Source: Anas platyrhynchos (lineage: Eukaryota; Chordata; Aves; Anseriformes; Anatidae). From it: a stretch of DNA of 64,000 nt. The first letter of the stretch is position 1. Each line of letters opens with the position of its first letter. The stretch spans positions 16,675,501 to 16,739,500 of the forward strand of contig NC_092602.1 in the NCBI RefSeq assembly GCF_047663525.1. The letters run 5' to 3'. The notes beneath the pieces are model-generated. The model was given only the letters and a program-made list of their open reading frames with translations. It ran no database searches and had not been told where the DNA came from. A program made the translations under genes and the position numbers. This document shows positions 63,101-64,000 of the stretch, one piece after another.

Positions 63101-64000
63101 GTTTTCAGAAGCAACAAGGTGTTTAACAAGGAAATGTATAGTTTCCTTTTTCACGCTTCCTAAATAATTGGGCTTATTTCATATTCCCAACTCGGAGGAG
63201 GAGAATTGTTGATTTCACCTTCTTTTTTCTTCCTTGGAAATCAAAGGTGAACAGCTCTAAAAGGAAGGGGAACATATCAGAAGCAAGCTTTTTTTGGCTT
63301 GTAATCCTTTCTTAAGGAAAAGATTTCTCACACACCTTCCCCAGATGTAGGGGGGCAGAGAATAATTTTGGAACTACTCCAATTAAAGTCAGCTTGGGGA
63401 GAGTGGGACTTCTCTACTTGTTTCAGAGACATTCGCATTAGCAAGAGAGAGTGTTGTGTTGCCGCTGCCAGGGGCCTACGGTGATGACTTCAGAAACAGA
63501 ATTGAATGATGTCACTGTGACACCTTGGTAACAGCTGCCTCTGAGCAAGTTTAGCGAGGAGGGACAGAGAAGTGTGCTGGATGAAACCACGTGAGGACTT
63601 GTGGATCCCACGTTGAGGTGCATCGAGAGGGCCCACCCTTCTGTAAGTGTTTGGATGCTTCATTTTAGATTTCTGTAGTTTGTGTAAAGTCCTTTCACAA
63701 GCATGAAGTTTGGTACTTTGGCTCAGGGATGTAGCTGCACAGAGTGACAGGTGCACCATGTGGCTGAGGGCCTCTGCACGTTCTCTCTTTCCCACACACG
63801 ATCAAGAAAGAAGGGTAGACAAATAAGAGTGTGCTGTGGTCCTGCCATAGACCTCAAGTACTACAGCATAAACAAGAGACTTAAAAGTAGCCCATCACAT
63901 GAAACTTCAGGACAGCAATGCACTTCATCAGCTGGTCTGGCCTGTTGAGTGGAGTGTCTCAGGATGGAGTGTATGAAGATGCACTCCATCTGCTTTCAGA
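63101..64000. other. Non-coding right end
   Basis: No recognisable exon, RNA gene or mobile element was seen. Open frames reach at most about 100 codons and lack known motifs. Confidence 0.5.

Overview
The window is avian nuclear DNA. The evidence is CR1 retrotransposon copies with the bird-type 3' end (tandem ATTCTATG-like repeats), split vertebrate genes with canonical GT/AG introns, an ERVL-like LTR piece and a long ~190-bp satellite array. No bacterial operons, rRNA, tRNA or CRISPR arrays were seen.

Layout. (1) 1-16146: about 83 tandem monomers of a 190-bp satellite, interrupted once by a short CR1 fragment (10121-10423). The first ~9.4 kb is homogeneous and shows higher-order repeats of 1.52 kb and about 6.08 kb. 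The outer part towards 16.1 kb is diverged. (2) 16147-25219: mostly non-coding, with a C-rich minisatellite (18.84-19.61 kb), a small GC-rich patch (22.4-22.75 kb), old CR1 pieces, homopolymers and one orphan exon-like segment. (3) 25220-43931, minus strand: at least 16 recognisable exons of the kinesin KIF27. They carry premature stops and frameshifts and are interrupted by CR1 fragments. (4) 44672-47304, plus strand: a young, 5'-truncated CR1 LINE with an uninterrupted reverse-transcriptase reading frame. (5) 47.85-48.5 kb: a CpG island. (6) 48934-49215, minus: a single GKAP1-like first coding exon. (7) 52.08-52.69 kb: an ERVL-like LTR fragment. (8) 54213-57338, minus: six 5' exons of a ZC3H11A-like CCCH zinc-finger gene with two frameshifts in one exon. 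(9) 57.5-64 kb: non-coding, with a GC-rich dispersed-repeat-like block at 62.2-63.1 kb.

Interpretation. KIF27 and GKAP1 are neighbours in other vertebrates and Z-linked in birds, as far as I recall. Finding them broken, out of their usual order, beside a copy of an unrelated gene and next to a large satellite fits a degenerate non-recombining region such as the avian W chromosome. That placement is inference. No gene here looks able to make a full-length protein except, at most, the CR1 ORF, which lacks its N-terminus. Intron positions and splice sites are well kept, so these are unprocessed pseudogenes (duplicates or decayed gametologs), not retrocopies.
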